Assembly: GCA_963277665.1 (NCBI GenBank)
Contig: OY728121.1
Coordinates: 953,155,097 to 953,219,096, forward strand
Length of the DNA stretch: 64,000 nt
Direction of reading: 5' to 3'
DNA from: Viscum album
Lineage: Eukaryota > Streptophyta > Magnoliopsida > Santalales > Viscaceae
Part shown: positions 24,096 through 36,944 of the stretch, in pieces
Layout: every line of letters begins with the position of its first letter
How positions within the stretch are numbered: the stretch's first letter is position 1
Made by a program: the position numbers and the translations under genes
The notes under the pieces: model-generated
Database searches by the model: none
The model's input: the letters and a program-made list of their open reading frames with translations, nothing else
Told to the model about the DNA's origin: nothing

Positions 24096-27000
24096 TGGAT
24101 CTTTTATTTTGGAACAGTTAGGGCATAGTGAACTCTAACATGGTTACTATGCTTAAAAGACTTATTTTGATGCATAAAACAAAAATATTTGCTATTGATG
24201 AGCCAAAAATAAACTTTTCTTGGAACTTTATGCATATATGTTTTTATGGTTATAGCTTTCTAGGTTCTTGCAAAAATGGTATTGCTATTGATTATCTTTG
24301 GATTTTTTACCATGTTGCTTTACAAAATGTCAATGTCTACAAATTTTCTGATCAAATGTTTACCTGTGATTTAACCATTGATAAATTACATTGTTTTTTC
24401 ACAATGGTGTATTCCAAGAATAGATATCAAGACCGAAGACCTCTCTGGCATGATATTTTTGACTTATCTAACACCATTCATGACCCCTGGTTTGTGATAG
24501 GATATTTTAATTCCATTATTTCTCCCAATGAGAAAATTGGACCTTCACATTCTCATATATCCTAAAGAGAATTTAGAACATCTATTGAAGATTGTAGCCT
24601 TATATAAATTAATCTCACGGGTGCTAAATTTACTTGGTATAGAAGACACTACAACAAAGTTGCAGCGAGAAAACTTGATAGGGCCTTTACAAATTACCCA
24701 ACTCTGGATAACTGGGATACTATCACTACCATGACTTTAACTAAAATAAACTCAGACTATCACCCCATCCTGGTTAGTCATTTTTCCAAAATAACTAATC
24801 CCACACTTCCTTTCAGATTCAACAATGCTTGGTCTGTTGACATGGAATGTTCAACTCTCATAAAAGATTATTGGGTGTCTATGAATCACTACTCGGATGA
24901 TTTTGGCTGTCCCACTAAACTAAAACATCTTAAACAGTGTCTCAAATATTGGTGTAGGACCAAATCAAAACAAATGGACAAAGACATCTCCCACCTTGAG
25001 AAGTAGCTTAATCAAATCCAAAATTTCAACACTCACTCTGATTTCTCTTCTAATCCCCAAAATGAAATCAATATCTCTATAAAACTTAATTATCTCCTAG
25101 TTCTTAAGGGAAAAATTTGTAAACAAGTTTTCAAAACTAAGTGGCTCTCAGATGGTGATCAAAACACTAAATTATACAATTCCCTTCAAATAATTAGAAA
25201 AGTCTACAGACTTCTCTCCATTCTTAGGGACAATGACATTCTTATTGATTTTGAGGCGGCCATTGCTAATCATGTGGTATCCTAATTTACCAATATTTTT
25301 AATGGGACAAATATTAACAAAGATCTTGTCACCTAGATCATTTAAGTTATGGTTCATGCTGACAATAATCACTTTCTTTTGAGCATCCCTCTTGATTATG
25401 AAATCAAAGACATCGTCTTTAGTCTCAACCCTGATAGTGCCTCGGGCCCTGATGGTTTCAATAATGGTTTTTTTCAACAATTCTGGGAGATCATCCACAT
25501 TTATGTTTGTAAACTTGTCAAGTCCTTCTTATCAAATGGGTTTCTCCCTCATGGTATTAATGCTCAATTTCTCACCCTAATTCCTAAAGTGGCTAATACC
25601 ACTAAAATTCATCTTTTCCGACCCATTTCTCTCATCAACTCTATTTATAAAATTATTACTAAACTTATTACTAACAAACTTTCTCCCATATGCAATAAAA
25701 TAATATCTTGGAATCAATTTGGTTTTATCAAAGGTATATCCATTCAGGACTACATTTACCTTGCCTCGGAATGCACCAATTCCCTTAATAAAGTGTCCAG
25801 AGGATGAAACATTGCAATTAAACATGACATCAAGAAAGCCTTTGACACTATTTACTGGAGCTTCATTTTCAAAGTTCTCTAGAGATTTGGCTTCAATGAT
25901 ACTTTTGTAAGCAGGATTAACTCCTTATTTAATTAATCCTATATTTCCATCCTTGTTAATGGATCCCCAAAATGCTACTTTAAATGCACCAAAGGAGTTA
26001 GACAAGGTGACCCCTTATCTGCCATTATTTTTGCTATTGCAGAAGATTATCTTAACAGAATTCTCACCTGCCTAGTTGATCAAAACAAACTCAAACCCAT
26101 ACAAGTGGCTAAAAGCCTCAAGGTTCCTACACATATTCTATACGCGGATGATATTATTCTATTTCTAAGCGGTGAAAAAAGAAATATCCAATATTTTAAA
26201 AAATATCTGGCTCATTATGAGGAGATTTCTGGTAAAACTATCAGCTGGAACAAATCTTTTGTGTTCTTCAGAAAAAGTTTCTCTCTTAGTAGGAAAATGA
26301 GAATTATAAATAGCCTAGGAATTATAGAAGGATCTTTCCCCTTCACCTATCTGAGAGTTCCCATCTTCTAGGGAAGACTGAAATCCATGTATTTTAATGC
26401 TGTTGTGGATCGGGTTATTAATAAACTATCCTCCTAGAAAGGTAAATCCCTCTCCATGGCTGTCAGGATTGCGTTGGTGAAATCTACTATTGTCTATAAA
26501 TTGGTCTACTCACTAATGGTTTATAAATGGAATACCATCCTTTTTAATAAAATTAATTTTTACATAAAAAACATTGTTTGGACTGTTAGCATTGTAGAGA
26601 GGAATCTTGTTACTATACCTTGGTCTAAATGTTGCAATCCTCTAGAGTAAGGTGGTCTTGGCATTAAAAATCTCAAACTATTAAATGAATCTTTATAAGC
26701 CAGACTCACTTGGAGAATTTTTAATAGTAACTTAGATTCCATTGATTTTCTAAAAGAAATATTTCTCATAAAACTCAAGAAGGGTAATTTGAGATATATG
26801 AACTCCTCCATATGTCCATACATTAGGAAAACGTTTTCCAATATTATGAATAACTCTAGATTGATGGATAGCTCAGACTCCTCCATGAAATTTTGGATGG
26901 ACAACTGGACTAGCGCTCCCCTCTTATCTATGCTCTCTCCCAATTCCCATCCAGAAAACATTATCTGTACTATTAAGGATGTGATTAAATCTAGAAATTT

Positions 27001-28104
27001 AAATATACCTGATAACATCATGCATATTGTTGTAATTATACTTTCTCTAATATTGGGGATTTTCTTATTTGGGAGCCTACCCACAACGGGGTGCTTGATT
27101 CAATTTTTTTTACAATCATAATTTCACTAATTCAGACTCTAGTTTCGGTTGGTTGAAATATTTTGATAAGCCCTGGATCAAACCCTTAAGACTCAACCTC
27201 ATTTGGCAGATTTATCACAACCGTATTCTTAACGAGGTTTGCCTTTAATCTTTTGGAACCCAACTCTGCTCAAAGTTCCATTTTTATCACCAACATAGAG
27301 AGGATACTAACCATCTTTTTTTGTCTTGTGCTATGACTTCTGCCCTTTGGAATTATATTACTGACATTTTTGATTACATATGGATTTTACTAGACTCTAT
27401 ACCCTTACAATTAAAATTCTATGTGGAGCTTGAAACTTCGAAAAAAAATCAATAATCTCTTCTTAGATACTATTGCTGAGCTCTTGCACGTGATCTGGTT
27501 TGATAGAAATGACATTATTCACAACAAATACTCATTTACTCTTTATGCAAGCCAAATGCGGATTCTCATTGCCATTAAAGATGCAACCTCGATCCAGAAA
27601 TCCCACTGCAATAACACTGTTGATGACTATGTGATCTTGCATCATCTTAGAATTGATGGCATCTACAGACCACCAAGGCACACCTTTGAGGTGTTCTAAC
27701 AGGCCCCTCTCCCAGGATGGATCAAAATTAATGTTTATGGAGCTTCCAAATGAAACCTAGGACTTGCAGGATGCGGTGCTGTCTTTAGAGATTCCCTTGG
27801 CCATTGCCAAGGATGCTTCTTCGGCAGCTGCGGTGTTACCTCTACTTTAGAAGCGGAAATGATGGTCGTGATCCTTACGATCTATTTTGTCAAACAAAAG
27901 GGGTGGAACAACATTTGGATTGAAAGTGACTCTACCACTATTGTCCAAAACATCCGGAATGGTACAATGCACCTTGCTTGGCCTCTTACCACTCACTGGA
28001 TAAACTGCCATGATTCACTTCTGGAGATTAGATACACTTACACTCATTCTTTCTACGAAGCGAACATGGTTGCAGATGGTCTCACGAATAAGGGAATCAT
28101 ATAA
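24090..28104 (+). pseudogene. LINE ORF2: endonuclease, reverse transcriptase, RNase H; broken
   Basis: In order: APE-type endonuclease (24100-24780) with MLKRLILMHKTKIFAIDEPKI, a GYFNSI box where the family has GDFN, and a SDYHPI box where it has SDH.P; reverse transcriptase (25400-26700) with ASGPDGFNNGFFQQFW, LIPKV, FRPISLINSIYKII, DIKKAFDTIYW, GVRQGDPLSAIIFAI and an intact YADDIILF; a zf-RVT region (about 27170-27420) with HREDTNHLFLSC; and RNase H (27720-28104) with TLEAEM, IESDSTT and ANMVADGL. The first RNase H Asp is replaced (KINVYGA for K.N.DGA). Single-base stops and a few frameshifts (for example near 24560, 25005, 25806, 26370, 26649) break the frame. The protein would have nicked target DNA and copied the LINE RNA there. 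Confidence 0.9.
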
Positions 28105-28116
28105 GGCCCTGGCCTT

Positions 28117-28121
28117 AATCA
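28117..28121 (+). repeat. Target duplication AATCA, left of solo LTR
   Basis: AATCA precedes the LTR and recurs at 31669-31673 directly after it. Confidence 0.65.
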
Positions 28122-31100
28122 TTACTTAATCTTGAGTTATTACAAGATTACACCTTGTGGATCTTTTCAGGTTTAGAGTTTTAGAGAATTAGATCATAAA
28201 ACATGCATTACATTCCACATTTAAACAAAGTGGTTACATAAAAGATAGTATTCATTTTTCCCATCAATGGAAACATATTTAAAATAAAACATGGATTCTT
28301 TCTTGACACTTCCTTGACACTATCATCATATCATGTACCTTTCCCTTGACCTGTGAAAAACATTTCAAAAACTTGGGATGAGTATAAAAAGCTCAGTAAA
28401 GGATATAAAAATATGGAAAGGAAACATGGGTACATATATACATAAGAATGAAATCATACTTTACCCATAAAACATAAGCACTTTAACATACCTCATCAAA
28501 TCATGAATAAATCATAGAAATCATAAGACATAAAGGTAACTTGAGGCATTCATAACATTCTTACGTAGGGAGTAACCCTCTTGGTTACGTTTGGAATACC
28601 CATCACAGTATATTATCTAAATCTATTTGGAGAAACCTTAATGTTTCACTCCTTCGCGTTACCCAATTCATTGGAGAGCTATATCGGGCTCACCCACCCT
28701 TAGTTTATCACGGAACCACCCGTCTTCATAATAATGCCCAAGAACCTCAACATAATCGTATCACATAAAACATGCATAAAGGAAACATAACATTTCCACC
28801 TTTCAATCACAAGATATCAATACAACACATTGATATAAAAACATTATGAAAACCATTTTCAATACCAAAATAAAAGAAAATTAAAACATGGTATTTATTT
28901 TTCTTAAAAAAAAGGTATGGCTTGTAGAGGAAGCCGAAACTCAAATAACGGTCACGGTGGCAGAGAAGTCGTTGTCGCCGCATACGTACGACAAAAAAAT
29001 TCCCTTTTGTCGTTTCGTAAAACGCTTTGTATAAAAAAGATTCCTTTTGGATAAACGTAAAAGTCAAAGGGGTTTATACACTGTATAAAAGAAGGTTGTG
29101 TATAAAACAAAATATTCCTCAATGAAAGGAGATTGAGACGAAGTCCCATACCTCGGGTCCGACTTGACTCAGTCGTTCTTTAATATCCTGAATAATAAAC
29201 TTGAGTTAATTTCTACTTGTTTAATAACCTTTTTAAAGTTCATTATTCCTTTTATATCACTTATTGCCATGTCATGAACACTATGTAATTATTTAAGTTA
29301 ATAACGGTCGTTTTAATGATCATTGGTACTTGAGTCAAAAATAAACCCTTTATAATTACAAGTTGTTCATGTATCCATTATATCCATAATTATAATCATG
29401 ATTTATATATCATATATATAATATATATCCAGTATATACATGAATTTATAATATTACATAATCATTTAGAGGTAAGAAATGAAATGCACCGTTCATGGAG
29501 ACGGTAAGTCGTACGTACGCATGAACGCTACTTTCATTTCTATTTCGTATTTTATGAAATAGAATCATAATGATATAAAGGTATATTATAATTACAATGT
29601 AATATCATATATAATATCATAACTCCATCCTTTATACGTCCCACATATGGTATTAATGAATCAAATCACTTTGAGGGGGCGGTAGTCCGCACTTCCTTAA
29701 ATAAAGATATCACGTTTACCCATAATGGAAACCATAAAGGTATGCCCAAAATGAAAAATACAGAATCTTAAGGAAAAAATAAACATAATATATATCATAT
29801 ATAAATATAGTGTTATCTTAATGTCCACCCTTGAAGGTGTTAAAAGAATGTTGAACAATCATCGTTTTGGGAGGCAGAAATTCGCCATCCACGGAAACAG
29901 TATGTTCTTTAACCATTAGATGTAGGTGTGTGTAAGTGTAGCTCAAATACTTCTTATAAAAACATCCTAGTATATGGAAGATACTGGTGTTGTTACAAAA
30001 GAAATGAATAAAAAGAGTTTAGGGGGTTGGAGAAGCAAAATAAAACAAAAGAACACAAGTGAAGACATTACCTTAAAATCGAGTAACTCCCTTTGGTTTG
30101 AGCTCAAAGGCTTCCTTGGGAAGACTTCTGCCTAAAGTGAGGCTTCAAGGAGTAATAGAGGGAAGTGGAGAGACAAAATGGGCAGGGGTTGGCCGAGACA
30201 AAGTCTTTGGATGTGTGGGTAAGGAGGTAGAGGTGGGGGCCTTTTATAAGAGGAGAGGAGGGGCACTCTTGGAAAGTAAAGAAATGTTACTTTATTTTAA
30301 AATGAGTTTCGGATTCAAAAGGTCCCAAATTAATATAATTTGAGGGTAAGGTGATAAGGGTTAGAAATACACCCATCCAATAGGTTTTGGACATGTGTAG
30401 GTTATAGATTTTACATTATCATTTCATTTTATTTAAATCCTTTATTAATGAGGTAATCACTGCATCATCATGATGTCATAAATAATTTAATATATTTAAA
30501 GTCTAAAAATTATAAAAAAATTTCATGATGTAGGAAATCTTTTTAGATTTCTAATGAATATTTATAGTCAAAAATATTACTTGTATAACCCCATGTAAAA
30601 ATTGTTTTAGTAAAACATCTCATGTTTGTGTTATTTTTTACTTTTACATTAAATAAAAAGTTATTTATGTCATTTCCCAACCAAAGTGGCTCCATGGGGT
30701 TCCCAAGTTGACCCATGGATTGTCTTGTTCGGCCATGACACATCCAATGAGGGTAGGACATGTGTCAAGCTCATCTCATATTATTAAAACATTATTTTTA
30801 CCTTAAACTACACTAATTACCTCTAATCGCGATTAAAAACTTAAAAGTTACTATTCACCAAAAAATTATTTTAATCTCATTGAACCACATTTTACTTCTT
30901 AATGACAACCATGTATGTCGGATTTTTGAAAATCAAATCACATAAGTGGAAAAGTTTCATTTAAACGAAAAATCTGTTTCTTTAACTACCACTTAGTGGT
31001 TTCACTATTCATCAAAAATTGCAGTTTTTCAGAAAAATTCCAAAACTTCACCCTAAGCTATATTTGATATTCTGAATTCAAAAATGATGTCTATTTTACA

Positions 31101-31668
31101 AAATTCAAAACATATAAGATACATTAATTAATTTAATAATTAATTCCCGCTGTCATGACAAATAGCGTGTTTTTATGAAACAATAAGTATCAAAAGATTG
31201 ACACTAGTTTAAGTCCAATTTCAAAGTGAAATTGATTCCAATGACCAACATTGGATTAAATGGTAAAAATATATTCTAATTTCACTTCAAAACTAATTCA
31301 AAAGTTAATCTAATCACATAAATAAATTAGAATAAAAAGAGGTTTTGAATTAAAATACAACATTTTTCACTATTCATTAAAAAATGAACTTTATCGGAAA
31401 AATACCAAAAATTCACACAAAGTAAATTTTGATGTCCCAATCATAAAGAATAAGTTTGTTTTGACAAAAATAGCTTATAAAATTTTCAAAAGATAGATTT
31501 AAAAATGGTTTGCCATTAAAAGGCAGTAAAACAATCTTTTAAAAATATTAGTGTATTCCATCCTTAAGATTGGATTTATTTTCATTTTAAGCCTCTAAAA
31601 CACTATCTAATTCATTAATAGACATAGATAAAAATATCTATTATTCATTACTTACTTGGGATGTTACA
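28122..31668 (-). repeat. Solo LTR of a Tekay-like gypsy element, in the LINE
   Basis: A 3.55-kb minus-strand LTR beginning TGTAACATCCCAAG at 31668. It shares landmarks with the plus-strand solo LTR at 38899-42637: the ACTATTCATCAAAAA plus TTTTCAGAAAAAT motif (near 31010), the CGTTCATGCGTACGTACG stretch (near 29510), and the ACTTGGGATGAGTATAAAAA region (28372). No internal retrotransposon sequence accompanies it, and LINE sequence resumes immediately on both sides, so it is a solo LTR from unequal recombination. The left end begins TTACTTAATC, so its final CA (minus) has decayed. No gene inside. Confidence 0.8.
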
Positions 31669-31830
31669 AATCAACCATAGTATCACTTGGTTGGATGATC
31701 TGCTGGATGATTTTCTACCTCTTTATGAAAAATATTGTAATAAAGTTCTCTCCTTCAGACTTTTGTAATTGTTTTTATTGAATAAATTATGGCTTGGTCT
31801 TTGATCGAGGCACCAAATTTCAAAAAAAAA
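31669..31830 (+). mobile_element. LINE 3' end with A-tract
   Basis: Begins with AATCA (target duplication), then AATTATGGCTTGGTCTTTGA and a terminal A run at 31822-31830. This is the expected 3' end of an L1-type insertion, displaced 3.5 kb from the rest by the solo LTR. Confidence 0.75.
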
Positions 31831-32021
31831 TCTTAAACCGATAACACAAGCCAATATGGGAATCCCAACACATACAACATAAGAAATTTCACACACGTTC
31901 CAACCACCCCCCCCATAAGGGGCCCTACTAAAAGAAACTGAAGCTAAACAGTACCCAAACCATGATAAGGAAAGCTACAAAATGAAAATTTAGATCCCCC
32001 CAACAAAAGAGACAATAACTG
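31831..32021 (-). repeat. Right copy of the ~190-bp direct repeat flanking the LINE
   Basis: Starts at the base after the LINE A-tract, matches 23516-23707, and runs on without a break into the G3 interior towards gag. Confidence 0.8.
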
Positions 32022-33300
32022 AGACAAATCTCCCTACACCCCCAACAGTTCTTCTAACTACGTGAAAAGCTTCACTTTGAGACCTATGGATGGAGCCCTG
32101 ATGTTTAAAGCATCTGATGCACCGCAGTCAAGATCTAATAATCACAACACACCATGAAACCCACATTCTTCAACAAATATCCTTCACCAAAATAGGGACT
32201 TATAATATGTACATGTTGAACACACCACCACTTAGAATAAAAATATTTATAATTTCAAAAGTAAAGTCACACTTTCATTTAAACAGGAGTTCTCAGGAGA
32301 TCTACAATATCCCCTTACATTTTAAATAAAAGAGAACCCCATCAAGAACAACTGATATAACATAAGGAAACACCACAATAGAAGAAACATAAAACTAAAT
32401 CCAAAACATCACCCTACTCCCACAACCGGGCTGAGGTGTCCTTTGAAGAGGTAGATCTGGATCCATGACACTTCCTAGAAACACCCTGATAGAACTGCTG
32501 CAAGTGACCTAGGCATCCATAGGCATTAAAAGTCTTTGGATCATTCATGAACGACAACTTATTATAATATGGATTGCTGCACTGATAACACAACATGATC
32601 CTCCAGAAGAAGAAAGGGTAATATCTAGAGTCCTTTTAATTCTGTGACCTACACTAACAACTTCAGGCTGCTTCCCCAAACCCTTACTGGAATTCCCTTC
32701 ACTGCTTCCAGAGATCAGAGGAAGACTATCTACCTCAAGCACCCCCTCTAGAATAGCCTCAACATGAAAAAAATTCCTCACCACATTGAAAAAGGAGGTT
32801 AGATTGGACTCCAATACCTTCTTCTGCAGATCAGGACGAAGCCTACACTTTAAATCCTAAGACTTCAAGGGATCATTCACAACATACCTCTGATCATATG
32901 CAACTAGATCTAAAAACTGATAGTAGAACTCAAACACCGACCCATAGATTTTTTGTAAACAACACATTTCCATTCCCTTCCTTACCTTTGTCATCTTAGA
33001 GAATTACTTTCGGATGAACGGAGCTTTGAAGAACTCCCAAGTAATATATTATCAATCCTTGTTTCGAGAGACCAACTTCCACCACTTCCAGGTCATTCCT
33101 TCAAGTATAAAGGTAACAAACTTCACCTTTAATGACTCAAGAAACTCAATGAGGCCAAAGTTCCATTAAATTCTCCATATCTACTCTTCCAATTCAAGAG
33201 GATACTATTGACCATAAAAGAGAGGTGGATTCAAATTCTAAAACTCAAGATGGAAATACTTAGGTTGATCAACTGGAAAGCCAACTAATGGGGAACCACC
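32022..33300 (-). pseudogene. G3 gypsy gag, broken
   Basis: On the minus strand, retrotransposon gag residues are visible from about 33250: MTWKWWKLVSRNKD (the W-x-W-W pattern of plant gypsy gag), WEFFKAPFIRK and VFEFYYQFLDLVAYDQRYV, followed by LKCRLRPDLQKKVLESNLTS. The two clearest open stretches are 32814-32545 and 32596-32414. A cysteine pair CYQCSNPYY and CLGHLQQFYQ near 32590-32480 looks like eroded zinc knuckles. Gag would form the particle that packages the RNA. Stops and frame changes break it. No protease or reverse transcriptase follows: only 500 bases of G3 interior remain before the 3' LTR. Confidence 0.7.
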
Positions 33301-34611
33301 CATAGTTGCACTTCGAATATCTATCAAATATATTTATGGGGAAAACACCAAGCAACAAGAAATCCAAGAGCTCAATCAAGAACAACTCATCAACAAGAGT
33401 TCCCAAACTCAAAAAACCACATAAGAAACACTTCCCAAATCATGGGAAAACAAACCACACAACTACTGGTTTTCAAAATATCATGATTTTCCTCTTGAAA
33501 ATATTTTCGAAAGAAAACAAACTTGGTGGGTTTCACACCCACCAATGGTATTCCTTATATTATCACTCAACATGCACATTCTCGTTCCACCAAGGGCACT
33601 CTCCAACCTACATCATCATCAATCGACTTTCCATACATATCCGTGTATGTGAGTACCCCTGGAAATACCAAAGGTCAAAACAAAATTTTTCCATTTTCCA
33701 TAACAAACACTCCACCCAAGCTTTTTAAACTTTAAATACACTCACCTTTTCAAATTTCACCAAAACATCCAAAAGAATAACTAATGAGTAACCACTAATC
33801 AAAAAACATTTTTAAACTCCACACTTCAAACCATTTCAAAGTATAAATCCCATGAGTTCCATAAAAAATATTTTTTTATGCTGCTCAACAATTACATTTA
33901 ATCAAAATCATTTGGTTAACGACCCATTTTTTCTCATTAATTTTTTTCCAAACTCTCTTTAAGAATAAACTTATAGTTTCCAAAAAAACAATTTCAACAA
34001 AATCTAGGTTTTGATTACAAAAATTCAATCCTGTGAAACCACTTCTGTTTCACCCCAAAGTGTCATTTTAAAAAATCCATTTTTCTAAAGATTTCTTCAA
34101 AGTTAATTCTAAAAATACATTTTCCACTTTCCAAAAATACATCCATTACCACTAAAATATAGTTTTCAAAATTACAAAACAAAGGTTTCCAAAAAAATTT
34201 TAAGAATCAAGGGAGACCTAAAACAACTCATAAGAGGGAACTAGTGTCTATGGGTGACTTGACCATATGGTTGGAAGTCATACAAAAATTGTACCACCAT
34301 CATAGATAGTATTCTAGAACCATATCCATGGATCCAAATAGCTTTACAAGCCTTGAGAGCTCACCAATACCACTATCCCAACTTCCTTTTCATATCCCAA
34401 ATACCAAAAAAACCACCAAAACCAAAGGAAAAAATAAAAATATAATTCCCATGGAAACCCAAGGCTTGGTATAAAAAGTGTTTTCCGGAAACACCCCCAT
34501 ACTGGCACACCAAGGTTTTGAAAGTCCTACTCCATCTACCTTGACATCCCCAAATAACAAAGAGCACTCCAAAATCTTGATTCTCTAAGGTAATCCTTAT
34601 ATAATACAATT
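33301..34611. other. G3 leader between 5' LTR and gag
   Basis: AT-rich, no credible gene. The expected tRNA primer site next to the LTR at 34611 is not recognisable, so it has either decayed or uses another tRNA. Confidence 0.5.
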
Positions 34612-36461
34612 TTTATCATGAACCAACCTAGGTTGACCCCGGACCGATCACCTGAGCCAATCCACAACATTTCATGAACGACATTTCTGATCTCCATGGG
34701 CTGGAAACTAGTGCTTGGCATCAACAGAGTAACCAAGGGAATGATTTCAACCAATAATAAATAAATAAACTTAACAGAGGAAAGATAAACAAATCATCCC
34801 AATATGTATATGAATAATGATCAAACTGATCATATTTTATACATGAACTGAAAATACAACAACTGAACAACAAAAAACAAACTACACCTGATGACCACAC
34901 ACATCTCCATGTGACTGCAAGGGTCACTCTCTGACACCAAAGCTGATGATCACCCACAATGATCGATACCAAATAAAAACTTGTAACAAAAGCTAAAAAC
35001 AAGAAAGTACTATAGGAGTGAGTATTAAAACTCAGTAGGTGTGCCTGAATATATCTATTCCCAATGCACTTCATTTAAAATAAAATAAACATCAACTTCA
35101 AGTTTGAAGTACAAGGTATAAAAGTAATCCTTTTCCAAATATTTTCAACTTTAGAACCAAATATGGTCCATTGCCCTTTTTACCATTCAAAACCACACTC
35201 TTTCCATGAATGTATAATATTAATTTTCAGAAAAAGATAACATTTCTTTTAAAAAGGAAAGAAGTATTATAAAACATTTCCAAAACCTTTTCCATAAACA
35301 CTTGAAAAACGTTTTATCATTTTTTCCATAAAGCTACACTACTCAAGGAAGCAAGAATAATAATCATACAACAAGGGAAATAAAAAATAAAAAATAAGGG
35401 TATCTGACCAACACTGCATCAGGATCATTTTTCATAGACAACTAAGTTCCGATAGAAATGGGTGAACCTAGGAGCTCGTGAATAATCTGAAACATACTAA
35501 TACATGATGACTCATCCCAAAAATCATTCCTCACTCGATGAAATCAAATCTCCCAATATTCTCATCCAAACCCTACCTGGTATAGACCTAGGGGAACTAT
35601 CCCATACCAATAAAACTCAATATATACCCATGATATAGGCCGCTAGCCATCACATAATCTAAGATGGTGTAACAATCGTTATTATAAAATTCCCTCACTA
35701 TGCCAGGTTCCCATGTCAAGATGTATAAAGAAGAGGGTGAGCCAACTGATTCCAACGAAGCATCCCATCACATAGATATATATAATAATTCACACAATAA
35801 ACATCACCTGAGTAACCCCAAGGATCAAGTATCTTTCCTATCGACTATTCGATCTCAAGGGATTCCTATGCAGAAGAACTCCCACAACATATAGCATAAC
35901 CAAGGCAAGAGGACTATCCAAGGAGAGTTTTTCAAAATAACCAATTCTGAAAAAGTTCCAAATGGTCCTCAAGCTCTTTTTCACACAACCAACATTTACA
36001 AAAGATTAAAATCATCCTTTAAAAAGGTGAAAATATACAATTTTCCATTTCAAAATCATTTATAAGATTCCACTTGAACACTCACATCCCATTTTCAAGA
36101 AAAATCCATTTTCCTCATTGTGCCAAATGGGCCACACACCACCATTACATGCCAATCCATTTTTAAAATCCAAATGCACACTTATTTAAGTAAAAAACAC
36201 TTTGAGGACTCATCCAAGGAACCCAAATCATTATTTCACATATCAAAAATATATTTAAAAATAAAAACCATTCTTTAGATATCACAAACCACTTGCAAAA
36301 TCCAACCTAGAATTTTATCAAACACTTGGTGTGCATAACATAACAAAACAATGCCATTTATCACAAAATAAGGAACAATGTACCACTTTTCATACCAAAA
36401 AATTTATCCAAAGATCACACATCACTATTAAACATATAATTAAGGTGAAAAAAGCATGAAA
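34612..36461 (-). repeat. G3 5' LTR, inner part
   Basis: Aligns with 20509-22340 of the 3' LTR. Ends at 36461, where the CACTA element begins, and continues at 55183. Confidence 0.85.
36459..36461 (+). repeat. CACTA target duplication AAA, left
   Basis: AAA directly before CACTATTAG; the same three bases follow the other terminus at 55180-55182. CACTA elements make 3-bp duplications. Confidence 0.7.
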
Positions 36462-36488
36462 CACTATTAGAAACATAGGAAAGGGAAG

Positions 36489-36605
36489 CACCATCTTTTA
36501 TCAGTGATTTTGTAGCACTGATAAAGGGATTCTTTATCAGTGATAGAAAAGCACCGATAAAGTGAGGCTTTATCAACGATTTTCTAGTGCTGATAAAACC
36601 ATAGT
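36489..36605. repeat. CACTA 5' subterminal repeats
   Basis: Six half-motifs: TTTATCAGTGATTTTGTAGC, GCACTGATAAAGG, CTTTATCAGTGA, GCACCGATAAAG, CTTTATCAACGA and GTGCTGATAAAA. They alternate in orientation, so hairpins are possible. They are the likely binding sites for the TnpA-like protein. Confidence 0.75.
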
Positions 36606-36654
36606 CCCATTTTATAAAATGGGATGCAAAGTTCCCTCTGTTTATCACACACTA

Positions 36655-36900
36655 AAGCTCTCGCGGGACAGTACCCCTGCGACAACTCCCCTCCCCCTGA
36701 TCTTCTCTTTGCCGGACCTCCGACGCCGCTAGCCCTACTCCACCGCTAGCCCTACTTTTCCATGAAACCTACTCTTTATCCTCCTTATCCTCCCACTCAA
36801 ACCCCTTCCACGAATCCTCCTCCCCACAAACCATACTTATCCTCCTCCCTGCTGGACCCTACTCCCCGCGAACCCTACTTCAGGTGTTTGGGATTCCTTT
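36655..36900 (+). promoter_or_regulatory. GC-rich leader patch of the CACTA element
   Basis: A clearly GC-richer patch (CTCCCCTCCCCCTGATC, CCGACGCCGCTAGCCC) in AT-rich surroundings, placed just inside the 5' subterminal repeats. En/Spm-type elements have a GC-rich untranslated first exon at this position. ACTTCAG/GTGTTTGG near 36880 would serve as a splice donor. An open frame here (36762-36944) is proline-rich and has no domain, so I read the patch as leader, not protein. Confidence 0.5.
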
Positions 36901-36944
36901 CGACGAGGTTTGATTCTAGGCATCCAATCTTTAGTAATTGGTGA

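Larger units (their letters stand above)
23711..31830 (+). mobile_element. L1-type LINE, 5'-truncated, split by a solo LTR
   Basis: A plus-strand non-LTR retrotransposon. It has a partial ORF1 tail (23715-24095), endonuclease, reverse transcriptase, zinc-knuckle and RNase H (24090-28104), a short 3' untranslated region resuming at 31669 after the inserted LTR, and an A-tract ending at 31830 (CAAAAAAAAA). Without the LTR the LINE is about 4.6 kb. It lies in the G3 interior between two copies of a ~190-bp repeat, and the copy on each side starts or stops exactly at the LINE boundary. Endonuclease plus plant RNase H places it in the plant L1 clade. Confidence 0.85.

Noticed and set aside
34721..35074. 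Cys/Tyr-rich 117-residue frame
   Set aside because: Lies in the G3 5' LTR; the aligned region of the 3' LTR does not keep the frame open.
36762..36944. Proline-rich 60-residue protein
   Set aside because: Composition reflects the GC-rich leader; no domain, no conserved context, and it is placed where an untranslated exon is expected.
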